DNA of 15,441 nucleotides. Origin: an uncultured Bacteroidota bacterium. GTDB taxonomy: Bacteria > Bacteroidota > Bacteroidia > Chitinophagales > Saprospiraceae. Where the stretch lies: NCBI GenBank assembly GCA_937876435.1, contig CALEIL010000289.1:1-15441 (forward strand), in the 5' to 3' direction. This document shows, one piece after another, positions 14,034 through 15,441 of the stretch; within the stretch, counting starts at the first letter, position 1, and each line of letters opens with the position of its first letter. A program made the translations under genes and the position numbers. A model generated the notes under the pieces. That model did no database searches. It saw only the letters and a list, made by a program, of their open reading frames with translations, and was not told the origin of the DNA.

Positions 14034-15441
14034 ATGAGTGAGATACAACCCAGTGCTGGCTATAGCTTTACGATGCGTTTGTATATCGAAAATAAGCCCG
14101 GTATGTTGGCTAAGGTGCTGGATGCCATTGGCCAGGAAAGAGGAGATCCGGGAGCCGTGGATGTGGTGAAGGTCGAAGGAGGATACAAAGTCCGGGATGT
14201 CACCGTCAGTGCCCGGGATCAGGTGCACGCGAAAAATATTGTCGCTGCGGTCAAAAATATCCAGGGTATCCAAATCAGAAACGTGTCGGATCGTGTTTTT
14301 TTATTGCATCTGGGTGGGAAAATACGGATCGAGAACAAAGTCCCATTGGATACCCGTGATGCGCTCTCCATGGCCTATACTCCTGGTGTGGGTCGTGTCT
14401 GTGAAGCAATCGCCGAAAACAAGAAGAAAGCCTATACGCTCACGATTAAGCAGAATTCTGTGGCGGTAGTCAGCGATGGATCTGCTGTGCTGGGCTTGGG
14501 AAACATAGGACCCGAAGCGGCTATGCCGGTGATGGAAGGTAAAGCGATGCTCTTCAAGGAGTTCGCCGACATCGATGCTTATCCGATTTGTCTTGATACT
14601 CAGAATGTGGATGATATCGTCTCTGCTGTAAAATGGATGGCCCCTGGTTTCGGAGCGGTGAATCTGGAGGACATTTCTTCACCCCGTTGTTTCGAGATTG
14701 AGCAACGTTTAAAAAAAGAACTGGATATTCCGGTGTTTCATGATGACCAGCACGGTACTGCAGTAGTGACCCTGGCAGCGACGATCAACGCGCTGAAGGT
14801 GGTTAAAAAACAATTGGAAAACCTCCGGATTGTGGTGGTCGGTGCGGGAGCAGCCGGCGTGGCCATCGTTCGCATATTATTCGCCGCAGGTGCCAGGGAA
14901 ATCCTGGTGTGTGACAGCAAGGGGATAGTCAGCCAAAAAAGAAGCGACATTTCCAATGGGATCAAAAAATGGCTGGCAGAGAATACCAATCCCCAAAATG
15001 AAGAGGGCCTGGTGCACGATGCCATGAAAAATGCTGATTTATTGATCGGAGTCAGTGGACCGGGGATTATAACCCGGGAGGATGTGAGCGTTATGGCCAA
15101 GGATCCTATGGTATTTGCACTGGCCAATCCCGTGCCGGAGATCCAACCTGAGGATATCAACGATCTGGCGTGTATCATCGCTACCGGCAGGAGCGACTAC
15201 CCCAATCAAATCAACAACGTTCTGGCATTTCCTGGAATCTTTCGGGGAGTCCTGGATTGCCGGGCTACAGATATCAACGAAGCCATGAAAATTTCGGCTG
15301 CCCATGCCTTCGCTGATTGCATCGATGAGCATGGCCGCTGCCCTGGCCCTGGCCTACTCGGTGGCTTACCTGATGGGCGTTTTCGGGTCCTGGCAGATGC
15401 TGAAGAGGCGCCTGCCCGCGCTGGAGGGACGGGTGATTGGG
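14034..15441 (+). CDS. NAD(P)-dependent malic enzyme with N-terminal ACT domain (3' end replaced or missing)
   Basis: Oxidative decarboxylation of malate to pyruvate. Residues ~10-90 form an ACT-type regulatory domain (MRLYIENKPGMLAKVLDAI, 14-32), implying control by a small ligand, often an amino acid. The catalytic part shows DALSMAYTPGVG (109-120) with the presumed catalytic Y115, VVSDGSAVLGLGNIGP (145-160), PVMEGKAMLFK (165-175) with the lysine region, metal-ligand motifs LEDI (211-214) and FHDDQHGTA (235-243), the dinucleotide loop VGAGAAG (269-275), FALANPVPE (361-369) and NNVLAFPGIFRG (394-405). Recognisable similarity stops near residue 428 (about 15317). The frame stays open to the window edge, but what follows is Gly/Pro/Ala-rich and unlike any malic enzyme, so the true C-terminus (I expect several tens of residues) is absent. 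The ATG has a good promoter box upstream. Confidence 0.9.
   Translation, partial: MSEIQPSAGYSFTMRLYIENKPGMLAKVLDAIGQERGDPGAVDVVKVEGGYKVRDVTVSARDQVHAKNIVAAVKNIQGIQIRNVSDRVFLLHLGGKIRIENKVPLDTRDALSMAYTPGVGRVCEAIAENKKKAYTLTIKQNSVAVVSDGSAVLGLGNIGPEAAMPVMEGKAMLFKEFADIDAYPICLDTQNVDDIVSAVKWMAPGFGAVNLEDISSPRCFEIEQRLKKELDIPVFHDDQHGTAVVTLAATINALKVVKKQLENLRIVVVGAGAAGVAIVRILFAAGAREILVCDSKGIVSQKRSDISNGIKKWLAENTNPQNEEGLVHDAMKNADLLIGVSGPGIITREDVSVMAKDPMVFALANPVPEIQPEDINDLACIIATGRSDYPNQINNVLAFPGIFRGVLDCRATDINEAMKISAAHAFADCIDEHGRCPGPGLLGGLPDGRFRVLADAEEAPARAGGTGDW
15320..15441 (+). other. GC-rich foreign tail, probable chimeric join; possible MurJ-like fragment
   Basis: By hand count bases 15331-15441 are 75/111 G+C (about 68%), against 61/120 (about 51%) for 15181-15300. 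In the frame of the ATG at 15325 the DNA reads MSMAAALALAYSVAYLMGV, then FGSWQMLKRRLPALEGRVIG: a hydrophobic helix followed by a basic tail, with GC-rich third positions. This resembles C-terminal parts of high-GC (for example actinobacterial) MurJ/MviN lipid II flippases, but the fragment is too short to be sure. A join near 15310-15330 between two genomes is the simplest reading. Confidence 0.6.

Noticed and set aside
14197..14469. Alternative frames inside the malic enzyme (for example 14197-14469 plus, 14738-15178 minus)
   Set aside because: They overlap a continuous frame with full malic enzyme motifs and have no recognisable features.
15324..15441. Reading the last 118 bases as the genuine malic enzyme C-terminus
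   Set aside because: The frame is open but Gly/Pro/Arg-rich without family motifs, and base composition changes abruptly.
1..15441. CRISPR arrays, tRNA or rRNA genes, insertion sequences, integrases
   Set aside because: No direct-repeat/spacer pattern, cloverleaf-like block with a TTCGA-type arm, rRNA motif, transposase motif or terminal inverted repeats were seen.

Overview
The window looks like chromosomal DNA from a member of the Bacteroidota, probably a Saprospiria-like or Cytophagia-like lineage, and most likely a metagenomic contig. Four things point there: a giant secreted protein ending in a CHU_C / type B type IX secretion (T9SS) sorting domain, Bacteroidota-type TAnnTTTG promoter-like boxes, the lack of clear Shine-Dalgarno sites, and the style of the housekeeping proteins. 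The lineage below phylum level is inference.

Layout. (1) 112-1070, plus strand: a SlyD-like FKBP prolyl isomerase and a small exported RlpA-like double-psi beta-barrel protein. (2) 1247-6694, minus strand: a 1,815-residue secreted protein made of a signal peptide, a P (proprotein convertase) domain, fifteen two-cysteine repeats of about 78 residues, and a C-terminal T9SS sorting domain. (3) 6869-11058, plus strand: a tight five-gene cluster of a conserved acidic/aromatic protein of unknown function, the ribosome-assembly GTPases Era and Der, and the last two dTDP-L-rhamnose enzymes RfbC and RfbD, with gaps of 1 and 12 bases and then overlaps of 1 and 4 bases. (4) 11321-13600, plus strand: a free-standing 759-residue fusion of a CrtC/AttH-type lipocalin-like domain to a trans-prenyl diphosphate synthase. 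(5) 14034 to the right edge, plus strand: an NAD(P)-malic enzyme with an N-terminal ACT domain.

The most interesting item is the CrtC-like / prenyl synthase fusion. It suggests one polypeptide that both builds a linear isoprenoid diphosphate and modifies a terpenoid by hydration, cyclisation or binding. The synthase half keeps the first DDxxD motif, but the second reads DDTLN and several other usually conserved active-site positions differ. No other terpenoid gene is visible nearby.

Two cautions. Era has no ATG, GTG or TTG in the right place; the position matching the usual start methionine is CTG at 7455. The last ~110-120 bases are not malic-enzyme-like: GC rises from about 51% to about 68% by hand count, and another frame encodes what looks like a membrane helix with a basic tail. 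This is best explained as a chimeric join at the contig end.
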